Origin: Bacteroidales bacterium
GTDB taxonomy: Bacteria; Bacteroidota; Bacteroidia; Bacteroidales; WCHB1-69
DNA length: 17,664 nucleotides
NCBI GenBank assembly: GCA_028684405.1
Contig: JAQUGA010000027.1
Location: 1-17,664, forward strand
Direction: 5' to 3'
Shown: one piece after another, positions 6,681 through 15,296 of the stretch
Layout of the letters: each line of letters begins with the position of its first letter
How positions within the stretch are numbered: the first letter of the stretch is position 1
The notes under the pieces: generated by a model
Databases searched by the model: none
What the model saw: the letters and a program-made list of their open reading frames with translations, nothing else
Told to the model about the DNA's origin: nothing
Program-made: the position numbers and the translations under genes

Positions 6681-8435
6681 TTATTCAACAAGTTTTCCTG
6701 ATTGTGTAAATTCTAACTCATCATCAATGCTTGTTCTTTTATCCAAAATTTCGACTCTATAATAGGTTTTTTTATCGTTTTTCTTTACTAACCATGCTTT
6801 TGTAATTTCTGTTCTTTTACCATGATTTTTTTTGATATACTCCTTAATGGATGAAGGAACATTGTCGGGATTTACTTGAGAAGAAGTTGAAATCCATGTG
6901 CCATCTGGTGAAAACAATGCTTTTTGCTTGCCTTTTCGGTCATCATAAGTCGCTTCATAGCCATCATTGGTCTCTTCCCAATTAACAGCTGTTATCTTTG
7001 GATATTTTGCAACAAAAGCTGTTTTTACTACTTCAGGAACATTTACCTCGTCGATTTGGGGCACTTCAGATGTTTCCGAATGAGCCAAAATCTCTTTTCC
7101 TTGGTCGTCTTCTGAGCGTAGAAAAACGCCAAATTTATCAAAGAAAAGTTCAACAAAAGGCTGATTTATACCATCTTTCTGAACTTTTATTTGATAGGCA
7201 TTTCCCAAATCCTCATCTTCAATAAAATATGCGTTTTTTGTTCGAAAATCAGAATAGTTATCTTTGATATAGCTGAGAATTGGACTTGGTAATTCGCGAA
7301 TACTGATCTCGGTGTTTCGAGTTTTTCGAGCTCCATCAATCAGACTCTCCTTCTCTTTTTCAAATTTTTCGGCAAATTTTATATCTGTGGCAGTTCGTAT
7401 TTGTTCTTCTGGCTTTACAACATCTTCGGGAAGATGAGTTTTGAAAATTCTACCGCTTTTATCGAAAATGAGCAATGTTTCTAATTTGCTTTTAGAATGT
7501 TTTTTTTGAATTATTCGAGTTTCGTATCCATTGTTTTTGTCTGCTCTTACAATCTTTTCAGCATACACATATTTATAACCTCTGTAATGTTCATTTAAAA
7601 ATTTATTTACGGCTCCAAACATGCTTTTTTCAGGCATTTCCGAACGTGTCTCAATCCATGTTCCGTCTTCGTGGATGAGTCCACTGGTTTTTAATTCTCT
7701 ATGCAGACATTCAACAGTATAGGTTGTGTCGCCTTCTTTGTATTTCCAAACAGGATTTATTGCTCCTCTAAATCTTTTAGAGAATGTTTTTGCAACAGGA
7801 ACAGGAACCAAACTTTCGTTGATGATGAAGTCGGGAGCTTTTTCTTCTTCTTTTGATTTTTTCTCTTTTTTGCCCGCATCTGGATTTTTAGCAACTCGTT
7901 CTCTTTTCTCAACTTCTTTTTCTGTAGCTGTTTCTTGTATTGTAAATCCTTCAGGATCGTCTCGTTTTATTAAATCGCCAACAGTTGAAAATTTTAATTT
8001 TGATGGTAATCCAGCTCCAATTCCAGTTCTTTTTACTTCAAGGTAATAGTGAGTACGGTCTGTTGAAGTAATAGCTAAGCTACATTCAGAAATGATAAAG
8101 TTAGGATAATTGTCTTTTACGTATTTTGTAATTTTTACAGGAAGCTCTCTGGGCGATGTCTCAAATTTTGTCAATTCCCACTCTCCATCTGCTTTGATAA
8201 AAACCCTGCCACGCATTCCGTCCTCTGTGATAATTGCTACAAAGAGTTTTTCTTCAATAGACCATTCTCTGATTTTTGCCATGGGATGCTCACGCAAAAG
8301 TGTTTGTTGGACAACTTCTGGTACGTCACTTTTTTTTATTTTCTGTGAAAAAAGATGTATTGGTGTGCATAATGAGATAAAAATTATGCTCAAAATGATC
8401 ACTTTTAGACGTGTGTTTTGTTTTTTTTGTGCCAT
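6681..8435 (-). CDS. Secreted protein with tandem PepSY-like domains
   Basis: The 584-residue protein has a basic N-terminus and hydrophobic segment (about 11-30, ending HLFSQ) that act as a Sec signal peptide. No lipobox cysteine is evident, so it is predicted periplasmic or exported. The mature part holds about four repeats resembling the PepSY-like (DUF2874) fold, near residues 38-157, 211-333, 374-440 and 466-584. Each begins like VPEVVxxxxxxxxP and contains an F/S-x-DGxW turn (KADGEWE, HEDGTWI, SPDGTWI). Highly charged linkers (about 160-200 and 340-372) separate them. No catalytic motif is seen; PepSY-like domains are usually thought to bind or inhibit. It starts 17 nt after purA and runs directly into rdgB, so it is probably co-transcribed with both. 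Confidence 0.7.
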   Translation of the reverse strand: MAQKKQNTRLKVIILSIIFISLCTPIHLFSQKIKKSDVPEVVQQTLLREHPMAKIREWSIEEKLFVAIITEDGMRGRVFIKADGEWELTKFETSPRELPVKITKYVKDNYPNFIISECSLAITSTDRTHYYLEVKRTGIGAGLPSKLKFSTVGDLIKRDDPEGFTIQETATEKEVEKRERVAKNPDAGKKEKKSKEEEKAPDFIINESLVPVPVAKTFSKRFRGAINPVWKYKEGDTTYTVECLHRELKTSGLIHEDGTWIETRSEMPEKSMFGAVNKFLNEHYRGYKYVYAEKIVRADKNNGYETRIIQKKHSKSKLETLLIFDKSGRIFKTHLPEDVVKPEEQIRTATDIKFAEKFEKEKESLIDGARKTRNTEISIRELPSPILSYIKDNYSDFRTKNAYFIEDEDLGNAYQIKVQKDGINQPFVELFFDKFGVFLRSEDDQGKEILAHSETSEVPQIDEVNVPEVVKTAFVAKYPKITAVNWEETNDGYEATYDDRKGKQKALFSPDGTWISTSSQVNPDNVPSSIKEYIKKNHGKRTEITKAWLVKKNDKKTYYRVEILDKRTSIDDELEFTQSGKLVE

Positions 8436-8452
8436 AATTAATTATGTTTGTT

Positions 8453-9736
8453 TTACCAAGGTTTTAAAATTTGAGTTGCTTTTCTGTCAGGTCCATAAGA
8501 TAGGACGCTGATAGGCAATCGGGTTTCGTTTTCGATTAATTCCATGTAATTCTTAAGTTCTTTTGGAACGTGATTTGATTTAATTTCCGAATTCCAGCCT
8601 TTAATCTTAAGGTATTGTGCTTCAATAGGTTCGTTCAAATCAAAAGGGGTTTCGTCGGTTAAAATATTGTTTACTTTGTATTTGTTGCATACTAAAATTT
8701 CGTCAAAATCATTTAGTACATCCGCTTTCATCATAATCAAATCGGTAACTCCATTTAGCATGCTCGAATATTTTAGCAAAGGCAAGTCGAGCCATCCACA
8801 GCGTCTGGAACGACCTGTTGTGGAACCAAATTCATTTCCAATGGTTTGCATTTTCGTTCCTGTTTTGTCAAACAATTCAGTTGGGAAAGGTCCCGAACCA
8901 ACGCGCGTGCAATATGCTTTAAAGATGCCAAACACTTTGTCGATTTTTGAAGGGGCAATTCCCAATCCAGAGCAAACTCCAGCCGTAGTAGTATTGGAAG
9001 AGGTGACAAATGGATATGATCCGAAATCAATGTCGAGCAAAGCACCTTGTGCGCCTTCGGCTAAAATGTTTTTGCCGTTATTTAGAGCGTGATTTAAGTA
9101 ATATTCAGTGTTTTCAAAGCGAAAGTTTTTCAATTCGTTCACAGCATTAAACCAATTAGCCTCGTACTCGTCAAAATTCATTCCGTCGAATTTAACATCT
9201 TTATAATCAATCAAATAGCTGTTGGCAATTCTCATATGTGCTTCTTTCAGCTGCTGATAGCGTTGAGCAAAATCAGGATTGAAAATATCACCGATACGAA
9301 GTCCGATTCGTGCGACCTTGTCGGTATATGTAGGTCCAATTCCTTTTAATGTTGAACCAATTTTTTGATCTCTTTTATGAGATTCATATATAAAATCAAG
9401 AAGCTTGTGAGAGGGAATGATGAGGTGTGCCTTTTTCGAGATAATGAGCGATGAGCGAACATCGGCTTCTGTTCCCAACGATTTTATTTCCTTGTTTACT
9501 AAAATATGGGGGTCGATAATCACTCCATTGCCAATGACATTTGTTGCACCTTCGCGAAAAATCCCGGAGGGAATGGTGTTTAATATGAATTTTTTATTGT
9601 TAAATTCGAGGGTATGACCAGCATTAGGGCCTCCTTGAAAACGGGCGACAATATCATAATCAGGTGTTAGCACATCAACTATTTTGCCTTTTCCTTCATC
9701 TCCCCATTGCAGTCCAAGTAAAACATCTACTTTCAT
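8453..9736 (-). CDS. purA: Adenylosuccinate synthetase
   Basis: The 427-residue cytoplasmic enzyme joins IMP and aspartate using GTP, the first committed step from IMP to AMP. The N-terminal P-loop region is GLQWGDEGKGK (8-18) with catalytic D13, and H41 lies in GPNAGHT. Other family segments are GIGPTYTDKVAR, EGAQGALLDIDFGSYPFVT (IMP site) and TTGRSRRCGW, followed by a C-terminal guanine-binding region. Length is typical of bacterial PurA. The gene starts 17 nt after the Fur-family regulator and is followed 17 nt later by the PepSY-like gene, which suggests one transcript. Confidence 0.97.
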   Translation of the reverse strand: MKVDVLLGLQWGDEGKGKIVDVLTPDYDIVARFQGGPNAGHTLEFNNKKFILNTIPSGIFREGATNVIGNGVIIDPHILVNKEIKSLGTEADVRSSLIISKKAHLIIPSHKLLDFIYESHKRDQKIGSTLKGIGPTYTDKVARIGLRIGDIFNPDFAQRYQQLKEAHMRIANSYLIDYKDVKFDGMNFDEYEANWFNAVNELKNFRFENTEYYLNHALNNGKNILAEGAQGALLDIDFGSYPFVTSSNTTTAGVCSGLGIAPSKIDKVFGIFKAYCTRVGSGPFPTELFDKTGTKMQTIGNEFGSTTGRSRRCGWLDLPLLKYSSMLNGVTDLIMMKADVLNDFDEILVCNKYKVNNILTDETPFDLNEPIEAQYLKIKGWNSEIKSNHVPKELKNYMELIENETRLPISVLSYGPDRKATQILKPW

Positions 9737-9753
9737 GAGTTATATTATTAGAT

Positions 9754-10209
9754 TTATTCTTTTTTATCCGCTTTCTTTTTTCCATAAAAAGTGAGCGAAT
9801 GGTGTGTAATATCGACGTTAAATTCTTTTTCAATAGAATCTTGAATAAGTTGAATGCGTGGATCGCAAAATTCAAAAATCTCATTGGTATCTGTGCAAAT
9901 TAAATGGTCATGTTGTTTAAAATTGAATGACTTTTCATATTGTGCATAGTTTTTGTCAAACATATGTTTCTTGACCAAGCCACTTTCCAAAAAAAGTTCG
10001 ATTGAATTATAAAGTGTCGCTCTGGAAACCAAATATTTATTGTTTTTCATGCGAATGTATAAAGATTCTATATCGAAATGCTCTTCTGTTGAAAAGATTT
10101 CTTTCAAAATCATAAACCTTTCGGGGGTTTTACGATGTCCGTTGATTTCGAGATATTGGGTGAAATATTTCTTTACATCTTCAAAATCAATATTTTCAAA
10201 TTCGTTCAT
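9754..10209 (-). CDS. Fur-family transcriptional regulator
   Basis: The 151-residue protein has a Fur/PerR-type winged helix (about 20-82, recognition region VSRATLYNSIELFLESGLV at 61-79) and a dimerisation/metal domain (about 85-140). H44 and the cluster H100-D101-H102 (KQHDHLICT) correspond to regulatory metal ligands; H136/H137 and acidic residues nearby could complete the site. The CxxC pairs that hold structural zinc in many Fur proteins are absent: only C105 and C115 remain, with TDT where CxxC would continue. Metal and signal (Fe, Mn, Zn or peroxide) cannot be told from sequence. It sits 90 nt downstream of rel and 17 nt upstream of purA. No TAnnTTTG promoter is seen before it, so it may be read through from rel. 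Confidence 0.9.
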   Translation of the reverse strand: MNEFENIDFEDVKKYFTQYLEINGHRKTPERFMILKEIFSTEEHFDIESLYIRMKNNKYLVSRATLYNSIELFLESGLVKKHMFDKNYAQYEKSFNFKQHDHLICTDTNEIFEFCDPRIQLIQDSIEKEFNVDITHHSLTFYGKKKADKKE

Positions 10210-10299
10210 TGCTTAATTATGGATTGATTGTCGGCTTAAATTTACGATATTTTTTTTATTTATCATTAGTTTAAATAAGATTAATTTTGTTAAAAAGTG

Positions 10300-12564
10300 C
10301 TATTGTGCTTTGTATGAGTTGATTCTGTTTACTTTATCAATCCCTTTAATTTTTTTAAGTTTTGATATTAAGTCATTTAAACTATCTAAATTCTGAACAT
10401 AAACCATTACAAGTCCTTCAAATACTCCTTCACTACTTTCAAAATTCATCGAACGCATATTTAAATTTAATTGTCCAGAGATGATGTCAATAATTTCTTT
10501 TATCAGTCCTTTTCGGTCCAGTCCTTTTATTTTTAGTCCGGTAAGGATGGATACGCCTTCTTGGCTTCTCCATTTTGCTTTTACAATCCGATTTCCGTAT
10601 TGCGACATCATTCCAATGGCTACATCGCAATTGGTGCGGTGGATTTGAATGTTATTTTTGTCTCTGATAAAACCAACAACCTGATCGCCATGAATTGGGT
10701 TACAACATTTTGAAATATTGTATTTGATTTGATCGATATCTTCGTCAAGAACCAACGATTCTGGATTGTTTTTCAATTGTGTTGTTAAAACCTCGTCGAT
10801 GGTTTTGTTAGAAGAGCGTTTTATAAATGGGCGAAGTGTGATGTAATCAATAAAACTAGGTTTCCCTTGTCTGTTGTCCAGAACTTTTTTTAGTTGACTA
10901 ACGCTGATTTCATCATTGTTGAGTCGGAATAAAAAATCATTAATGGATCGACATCCAATTTTTTGAGCTGTTTGCACTGCTAAATCATCGGAGTAAATTT
11001 GATTAATATCATTCAGTATCTTTGCAAATCGAACTTTTCCTTCTTCCACTTGTATTTTACGATCAAGTCTAAGAGCATCTTTTATTTTTTCTCGTGCTCG
11101 GGATGTCATGACCATGTTTAGCCATTCGGGCTTCGGTTTTTGTATTTTGGAAGTGATAATTTCAACTTGCTCACCGCTGTTCAAAACCTGACTCATGGGG
11201 GCTAAATTGTAATTCACTTTGCCGCCTATGCACGTATTTCCCAAATCGCTGTGAATATTGTATGCAAAATCAAGGATGGTAGCACCTGCTGGCAAAGTTT
11301 TCATATCTCCTTTGGGAGTAAATACAAATATCTCTTCCGAGAAAAGATTGAGTTTAACATCGCTAACAAAATCAAGCGCACTACTATCTTTGTTTTTTAG
11401 AATTTCACGAATTTTCGACAACCATTCGTCCAAACCTGCTTCATAGTTAGTTTCGCTTTCGTTTTCATTTTCGTGTTTGTATTTCCAATGTGCAGCGTAT
11501 CCTTTTTCTGCAATTTCATTCATTCTTCGCGAACGTATTTGAATTTCTACCCATTTTCCTGTATGACTCATTACTGTAGTGTGTAAAGACTCATATCCGT
11601 TTGCTTTGGGTATCGAAATCCAGTCTCGCAATCGATCCGGATTAGGACGATATAGCGAAGTAACAATGGTGTAAACTTTCCAACATTCGGCTTTCTCTTT
11701 TTCTAAAGGAGTGTCGATGATTATTCGAATGGCAGAGATGTCGAAAACCTCTTCAAATGGAACGCCTTTGGTTTTCATTTTTTGCCAAATGGAATATATT
11801 GACTTAATTCGACTCACTATTTCAAATTCAATGTTGTTGTCCTTAAGAATTTTTTTTATTGGCAGGGTGAAATTATTGATAAAACGTTCGCGTTCGTCTT
11901 TTGTATTTTTGATTAAGCTGGCGATGTTTTCATAGATATCCGGCTCAATATACTTTAGTGCTAAATCTTCTAATTCGCTTTTGATGGCATACAAGCCCAA
12001 TCGGTGAGCCAGGGGGGCATAAAGGAAGGATGTTTCGGAAGCGATTTTTAGTTGTTTTTCCTGTGGCATTGCCTCCAGTGTTCTCATGTTGTGCAAACGG
12101 TCTGCCAGTTTTATGAGAATAACCCGAACGTCGTCCGACAAGGTAAGAAGGATTTTTTTGAAATTTTCGGCTTGCATCGACGGCGTTTGCATATCCATCA
12201 CGCCATCTATTTTGGTTAGTCCATCAATTATTTTGGCAACTTTGGATCCAAAAAGATCCTCCATGTCTTGCAAGCTATATTCAGTATCTTCTACCAAATC
12301 GTGAAGCAAAGCACAAATTACGGATGTCGCCCCCAAACCTATGTCTGCGGCCACTATTCGAGCCACTTCAATGGGATGATAAACATAGGGCTCTCCGGTT
12401 TTGCGACGCATGTCTTTGTGACCGCTCACGGCAAGATTGAAGGCTTTTCTGATTTGACGTTTCTGTTCGAGGGTAGCTTTGTTTCTTAATAGCGTCATCA
12501 ATTTCCGATAACGCTTTAATATTTCTTTTCGTTCTTTTTCAATATCAATCTGATAAGTACCCAT
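10300..12564 (-). CDS. rel: Bifunctional (p)ppGpp synthetase/hydrolase (RelA/SpoT family)
   Basis: The 754-residue long RSH enzyme makes and degrades the alarmone (p)ppGpp in response to starvation. The hydrolase HD domain (about 25-200) is intact: H63, H88-D89 (LLHDLVEDT) and D155 (KLADRLHN). The synthetase domain (about 240-360) has FDISAIRIII, RLRDWISIPKANGYESLHT (311-329) and the conserved EIQIRS segment. The TGS domain follows (about 410-472), then a helical region, the conserved Cys pair C620-C621 (SKCCNPIHGD) and a C-terminal ACT domain (about 672-750). The basic RLRD motif at 311-314 is the RXKD-type form of dual-function enzymes, with Arg in place of Lys, rather than the EXDD of monofunctional RelA. 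A candidate promoter lies at 12596-12622. Confidence 0.95.
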   Translation of the reverse strand: MGTYQIDIEKERKEILKRYRKLMTLLRNKATLEQKRQIRKAFNLAVSGHKDMRRKTGEPYVYHPIEVARIVAADIGLGATSVICALLHDLVEDTEYSLQDMEDLFGSKVAKIIDGLTKIDGVMDMQTPSMQAENFKKILLTLSDDVRVILIKLADRLHNMRTLEAMPQEKQLKIASETSFLYAPLAHRLGLYAIKSELEDLALKYIEPDIYENIASLIKNTKDERERFINNFTLPIKKILKDNNIEFEIVSRIKSIYSIWQKMKTKGVPFEEVFDISAIRIIIDTPLEKEKAECWKVYTIVTSLYRPNPDRLRDWISIPKANGYESLHTTVMSHTGKWVEIQIRSRRMNEIAEKGYAAHWKYKHENENESETNYEAGLDEWLSKIREILKNKDSSALDFVSDVKLNLFSEEIFVFTPKGDMKTLPAGATILDFAYNIHSDLGNTCIGGKVNYNLAPMSQVLNSGEQVEIITSKIQKPKPEWLNMVMTSRAREKIKDALRLDRKIQVEEGKVRFAKILNDINQIYSDDLAVQTAQKIGCRSINDFLFRLNNDEISVSQLKKVLDNRQGKPSFIDYITLRPFIKRSSNKTIDEVLTTQLKNNPESLVLDEDIDQIKYNISKCCNPIHGDQVVGFIRDKNNIQIHRTNCDVAIGMMSQYGNRIVKAKWRSQEGVSILTGLKIKGLDRKGLIKEIIDIISGQLNLNMRSMNFESSEGVFEGLVMVYVQNLDSLNDLISKLKKIKGIDKVNRINSYKAQ

Positions 12565-12595
12565 ATGTGTCGAAATCTGTTTTGTAAAATGAATA

Positions 12596-12622
12596 CAAAC
12601 TTACGGTTTTTTTTGTTTGCAA
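12596..12622 (-). promoter_or_regulatory. Candidate promoter of rel
   Basis: On the minus strand TAAGTTTG (12603-12596) matches the TAnnTTTG -7 element. GTTG (12623-12620) lies 16 nt upstream as a weak -33 element. The start site would fall near 12589, about 25 nt before the ATG. Confidence 0.45.
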
Positions 12623-12673
12623 CAGCAGTAGCAGGAGGTATGTGAATATTTTTTTATACGCTCTTTTTGGTTG

Positions 12674-12702
12674 AAAATAGAAACTTAAAATAATTCTATT
12701 TT
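12674..12702 (-). terminator. Possible AT-rich terminator after the TPR lipoprotein gene
   Basis: AAAATAGAA (12674-12682) pairs with TTCTATTTT (12694-12702) around an 11-nt loop, overlapping the stop codon of the TPR gene. The stem is 9 bp but AT-rich and the run of T after it is short, so it is a weak candidate. Confidence 0.3.
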
Positions 12703-13112
12703 TACTGGCACTCTTTAAGTCTGATTTCCAAATTGGTTTTTCCCAATTCGTATGCTCTAAAAAAATCTTCACATTTTTCGTCCAAACGATTTAATACATT
12801 GTATGTTAATCCTCTATTATGGTATGCATCAGCATAGTTTGGGTTTAAGTCAATGGCTTTGGTGTAACTCTCAATAGCTGACTCGTAATCGCGTTTGCTA
12901 AAAAGTACGGCACCTCGATAAAAATGTGATTCGGGGTGATTGGGTTTTAGTGCAATGCATTCATCAAAATGCTTTAATGCTAAGTCAAGATTGGAGGCAT
13001 CTAATGCTATCAAGCCTTTTTGATAATGTTCTTTAAACAATTTCTCTTTGTTTTGACAGGCTGTTGTAAATAATAAACTTAACACAACTAGAGAAAAGAG
13101 CGTACGTTTCAT
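12702..13112 (-). CDS. Small TPR-repeat lipoprotein
   Basis: The 136-residue protein begins with a lipoprotein signal (MKRTLFSLVVLSLLFTTAC, lipidated C19). It then has three tetratricopeptide repeats at about 25-58, 59-92 and 93-126, with the usual A/G/Y spacing (HYQKGLIALDASNLDLALKH, SHFYRGAVLFSKRDYESAIE, AYHNRGLTYNVLNRLDEKCE). TPRs bind proteins; the partner is unknown. It would be anchored in the cell envelope. It lies between msrC and rel with its own candidate promoter, so no functional link to either is implied. Confidence 0.88.
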   Translation of the reverse strand: MKRTLFSLVVLSLLFTTACQNKEKLFKEHYQKGLIALDASNLDLALKHFDECIALKPNHPESHFYRGAVLFSKRDYESAIESYTKAIDLNPNYADAYHNRGLTYNVLNRLDEKCEDFFRAYELGKTNLEIRLKECQ

Positions 13113-13133
13113 AGAAATAATTTTTTATAAATA

Positions 13134-13162
13134 CAAAAATAGCAGTTTTGGCAAAAGTCAAC
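13134..13162 (-). promoter_or_regulatory. Candidate promoter of the TPR lipoprotein gene
   Basis: TATTTTTG on the minus strand (13141-13134) matches TAnnTTTG. GTTG (13162-13159) is 17 nt upstream. The start site would be near 13127, about 15 nt before the ATG. Confidence 0.5.
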
Positions 13163-13199
13163 GTTAGCTTAAGATACATTAACAGAAAAAGCATTTTGC

Positions 13200-13664
13200 C
13201 TATGGCTGAAAAATCAAATTGATGATTTTTTCTAAACCCACAGCGTCTGCATTTGAAAAAGATTTTTTGGAGCGACTGTCAACGTCTAAAACGCCAATTA
13301 TTTCTCCGGATTTATTTTTAATGGGAACCACAATTTCGCTTTCAGAGCGACCGTCACAGGCGATGTGTCCTTCAAATTGGTCAACATCGTCTACAATAAT
13401 TGTCTTTTGCTGATTTATGGCTGCCCAACAAACCCCAGTGTTTTTTTTTAGAACCAAGCATGCCAATGAGCCTTGATAATTGCCAATTGTCAATTCGCCA
13501 TCCCTTAAAAAGTAAAATCCAGTCCAAAAGAAATAATCCATTTTGTTGTGAAGCAAAGCAATCGCCGTTGCCATATGTGCTTCTTGAGAATCGGTTTTTA
13601 CAAACAATTCTATTAATTGTTCATATATTCGATTGTATCTTCCAGTTTTGAGTGTTTCTGTCAT
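13200..13664 (-). CDS. msrC: Free methionine-R-sulfoxide reductase (GAF domain)
   Basis: The 154-residue protein is a single GAF domain of the fRMsr type, which reduces free L-methionine-R-sulfoxide with thioredoxin. All three conserved cysteines are present: C69 (QGSLAC), C79 (NTGVC) and C103 (GHIAC). The surrounding family sequence also matches: FFWTGFYFL, VDQFEGHIACD, SESEIVVPI and GVLDVDS. The ATG at 13664 gives an N-terminus METLK-like as in relatives. A TTG at 13694 would extend the frame, but that extension is encoded inside a hairpin and is rejected. No clear promoter lies before it. It follows tnaA by about 90 nt with a hairpin between, so it may depend on partial readthrough. Confidence 0.93.
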   Translation of the reverse strand: MTETLKTGRYNRIYEQLIELFVKTDSQEAHMATAIALLHNKMDYFFWTGFYFLRDGELTIGNYQGSLACLVLKKNTGVCWAAINQQKTIIVDDVDQFEGHIACDGRSESEIVVPIKNKSGEIIGVLDVDSRSKKSFSNADAVGLEKIINLIFQP

Positions 13665-13681
13665 GACTTGGTTGTTTTTAA

Positions 13682-13721
13682 AACGGTCTTGCAATTTATT
13701 AAATAAAACTACAAGACCGTT
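13682..13721 (-). terminator. Hairpin between tnaA and msrC, likely tnaA terminator
   Basis: AACGGTCTTG (13682-13691) pairs perfectly with CAAGACCGTT (13712-13721) around a 20-nt loop that itself contains the palindrome TTTATTAAATAAA. On the minus strand the stem is followed by TTTTAAAAA, a poor but usable T-run. It starts 33 nt after the tnaA stop. Confidence 0.5.
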
Positions 13722-13753
13722 ATTTTCTTAGAATCTATTTTCAGAAATAATTC

Positions 13754-15127
13754 TTATAAATGTTCAAATTCAACTGTGAAATGTCTCATAATAGGAGCTT
13801 CACGTGTAATTTTCAAGCCCCGTGTGATGGAATTTCTGCGGTCGAAAACGTTTTTCAAACCTGCTGCAATTACATCCATATGATTGTTGGTGTACACTCT
13901 ACGAGGAATTGCCAAACGTAATAATTCCAATTTCGGGTAGCGGTTTTCGCGGGTAATGGGATCGCGATCGGCTAAAACAGCACCAATTTCAACACCACGG
14001 ATTCCAGCCTCAATATACAATTCAATGCCCAAGGTTTGTGCTCTGAACTCTTCTTTCGGAACATTTGGCAGTACTTTGTTGGCATCTACAAAAATAGCAT
14101 GACCACCCGCAGGAGTTTGGAAAGGTATTCCGTATTCTGTGAGTTTTTTTCCTAAATATTCAACTTGTTTAATGCGAGTTTCCAAATAGTCAAACTCGGT
14201 TCCTTCGTCCAAACCAACGGCCAATGCATTCATATCGCGCCCCGACATACCACCATATGTAATATATCCTTCAAACATAATGTTGAAAACCGATGTTTGA
14301 CGCCAGATTTCTTCGCTGTTCATGGCAATAAAACCGCCCATGTTAACAATCGCATCTTTTTTAGCACTCATTGTCATCATGTCGGCATACGAGAACATCT
14401 CTTTTACAATTTCTTTGATGGTTTTATTTTCGTAGCCTTTTTCGCGGATTTTAATAAAATATGCATTTTCGGCAAAACGAGCTGAGTCAAAAACGACTGG
14501 TTTATTGTATTTGTCTGCAATTTTGCGAACCTGGCGAATACATTCCATGGAAACAGGTTGTCCACCAGCCGTATTGTTCGTTACCGTTACAATAATAAAA
14601 GGAACTTTTTCGTGGTGTTCTGCCATTACTTTTTCCAATTTCACGGGGTCTACGTTTCCTTTAAAAGGGTGAAATAACTCAGTTTTACTTGCTTCGTCAA
14701 TAGTGCAGTCGATAGCGTGGGCTTTGCGATGCTCAATGTGACCTTTGGTTGTGTCAAAATGAGAGTTTCCGGGAATATAATCGCCCTCTTTTATTAAAAC
14801 AGAGAATAAAACGTTTTCGGCAGCACGACCTTGATGTGTGGGCATAAAATACTCAAAGCCAAGAATTTCTTTAATGGCACATTTCATTTTATCGTATGAT
14901 GTTGCTCCTGCGTAACTTTCGTCACCCAGCATCATTTCTGCCCATTGGCGGTCGCTCATAGCACCTGTGCCAGAGTCGGTTAATAGGTCAATAAATACCT
15001 GTTTGCTTTTTAAATTGAACAAATTGTATTTTGCCTCTTTTATCCATTGTTGACGTTCTTCGCGGGAGCTTCTATAAATTGGCTCAACCATTTTTATTTT
15101 ATAGGATTCTGCAAATGGAATTTCCAT
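13754..15127 (-). CDS. tnaA: Tryptophanase
   Basis: The 457-residue PLP enzyme splits L-tryptophan into indole, pyruvate and ammonia. The PLP lysine is the second K in TMSAKKD (residue 257 from this start). Three positions that separate tryptophanase from tyrosine phenol-lyase all read as tryptophanase: Asp in HFDTTKGH (residue 125, Thr in the lyase), Ile in GVEIG (residue 381, Arg in the lyase) and His in MRHFT (residue 449, Phe in the lyase). Other family segments are LLTDSGTGAMSD, MPTHQGRAAEN and GGMSGRDMNA. The ATG at 15127 gives MEIPFAESYKIK, matching the family N-terminus; a TTG at 15151 is less likely. A long structured leader precedes the gene. Confidence 0.96.
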   Translation of the reverse strand: MEIPFAESYKIKMVEPIYRSSREERQQWIKEAKYNLFNLKSKQVFIDLLTDSGTGAMSDRQWAEMMLGDESYAGATSYDKMKCAIKEILGFEYFMPTHQGRAAENVLFSVLIKEGDYIPGNSHFDTTKGHIEHRKAHAIDCTIDEASKTELFHPFKGNVDPVKLEKVMAEHHEKVPFIIVTVTNNTAGGQPVSMECIRQVRKIADKYNKPVVFDSARFAENAYFIKIREKGYENKTIKEIVKEMFSYADMMTMSAKKDAIVNMGGFIAMNSEEIWRQTSVFNIMFEGYITYGGMSGRDMNALAVGLDEGTEFDYLETRIKQVEYLGKKLTEYGIPFQTPAGGHAIFVDANKVLPNVPKEEFRAQTLGIELYIEAGIRGVEIGAVLADRDPITRENRYPKLELLRLAIPRRVYTNNHMDVIAAGLKNVFDRRNSITRGLKITREAPIMRHFTVEFEHL

Positions 15128-15240
15128 AATTTTATTTTTTATATGAATCAATGAGTAGCTTTGTTTTCTCTGTGATTCAGAATTATTAATTTTTTTGATC
15201 TTTGAATTGCAAAATATCTCCTTAAGTATGAAGATGTTTT

Positions 15241-15288
15241 ATCTAAAAATTGAATTTTTAGATGATTCCTAAAATATAGATTTAGGAA
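15241..15288 (-). promoter_or_regulatory. Two adjacent hairpins in the tnaA leader
   Basis: Reading on the minus strand, the first hairpin pairs TTCCTAAA with TTTAGGAA (15288-15281 and 15273-15266, 7-nt loop). The second pairs 15263-15254 with 15250-15241 (ATCTAAAAAT/ATTTTTAGAT, 3-nt loop), a perfect 10-bp stem. The arms share CTAAA/TTTAG cores, so arms of one hairpin could pair with the other instead. Neither is followed by a T-run, so these are not plain terminators. They lie between the predicted tnaA promoter and the gene, directly after a short reading frame. Confidence 0.45.
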
Positions 15289-15296
15289 ATAATAAT

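Noticed and set aside
8667..9092. Plus-strand ORF of 141 codons across purA
   Set aside because: It is a shadow of purA; the peptide has no family features and codon choice follows the antisense gene.
13664..13694. N-terminal extension of msrC from a TTG
   Set aside because: The extra codons are encoded in the arm of the tnaA-msrC hairpin, and relatives start at the equivalent of the ATG at 13664.
13754..15151. tnaA as tyrosine phenol-lyase
   Set aside because: The three diagnostic positions read Asp, Ile and His as in tryptophanase, not Thr, Arg and Phe.
15187..15224. Eight-codon ORF after the AAGGAG sequence in the tnaA leader
   Set aside because: It starts with TTG, is very short and has no other support; Shine-Dalgarno sequences are not generally used in this window.
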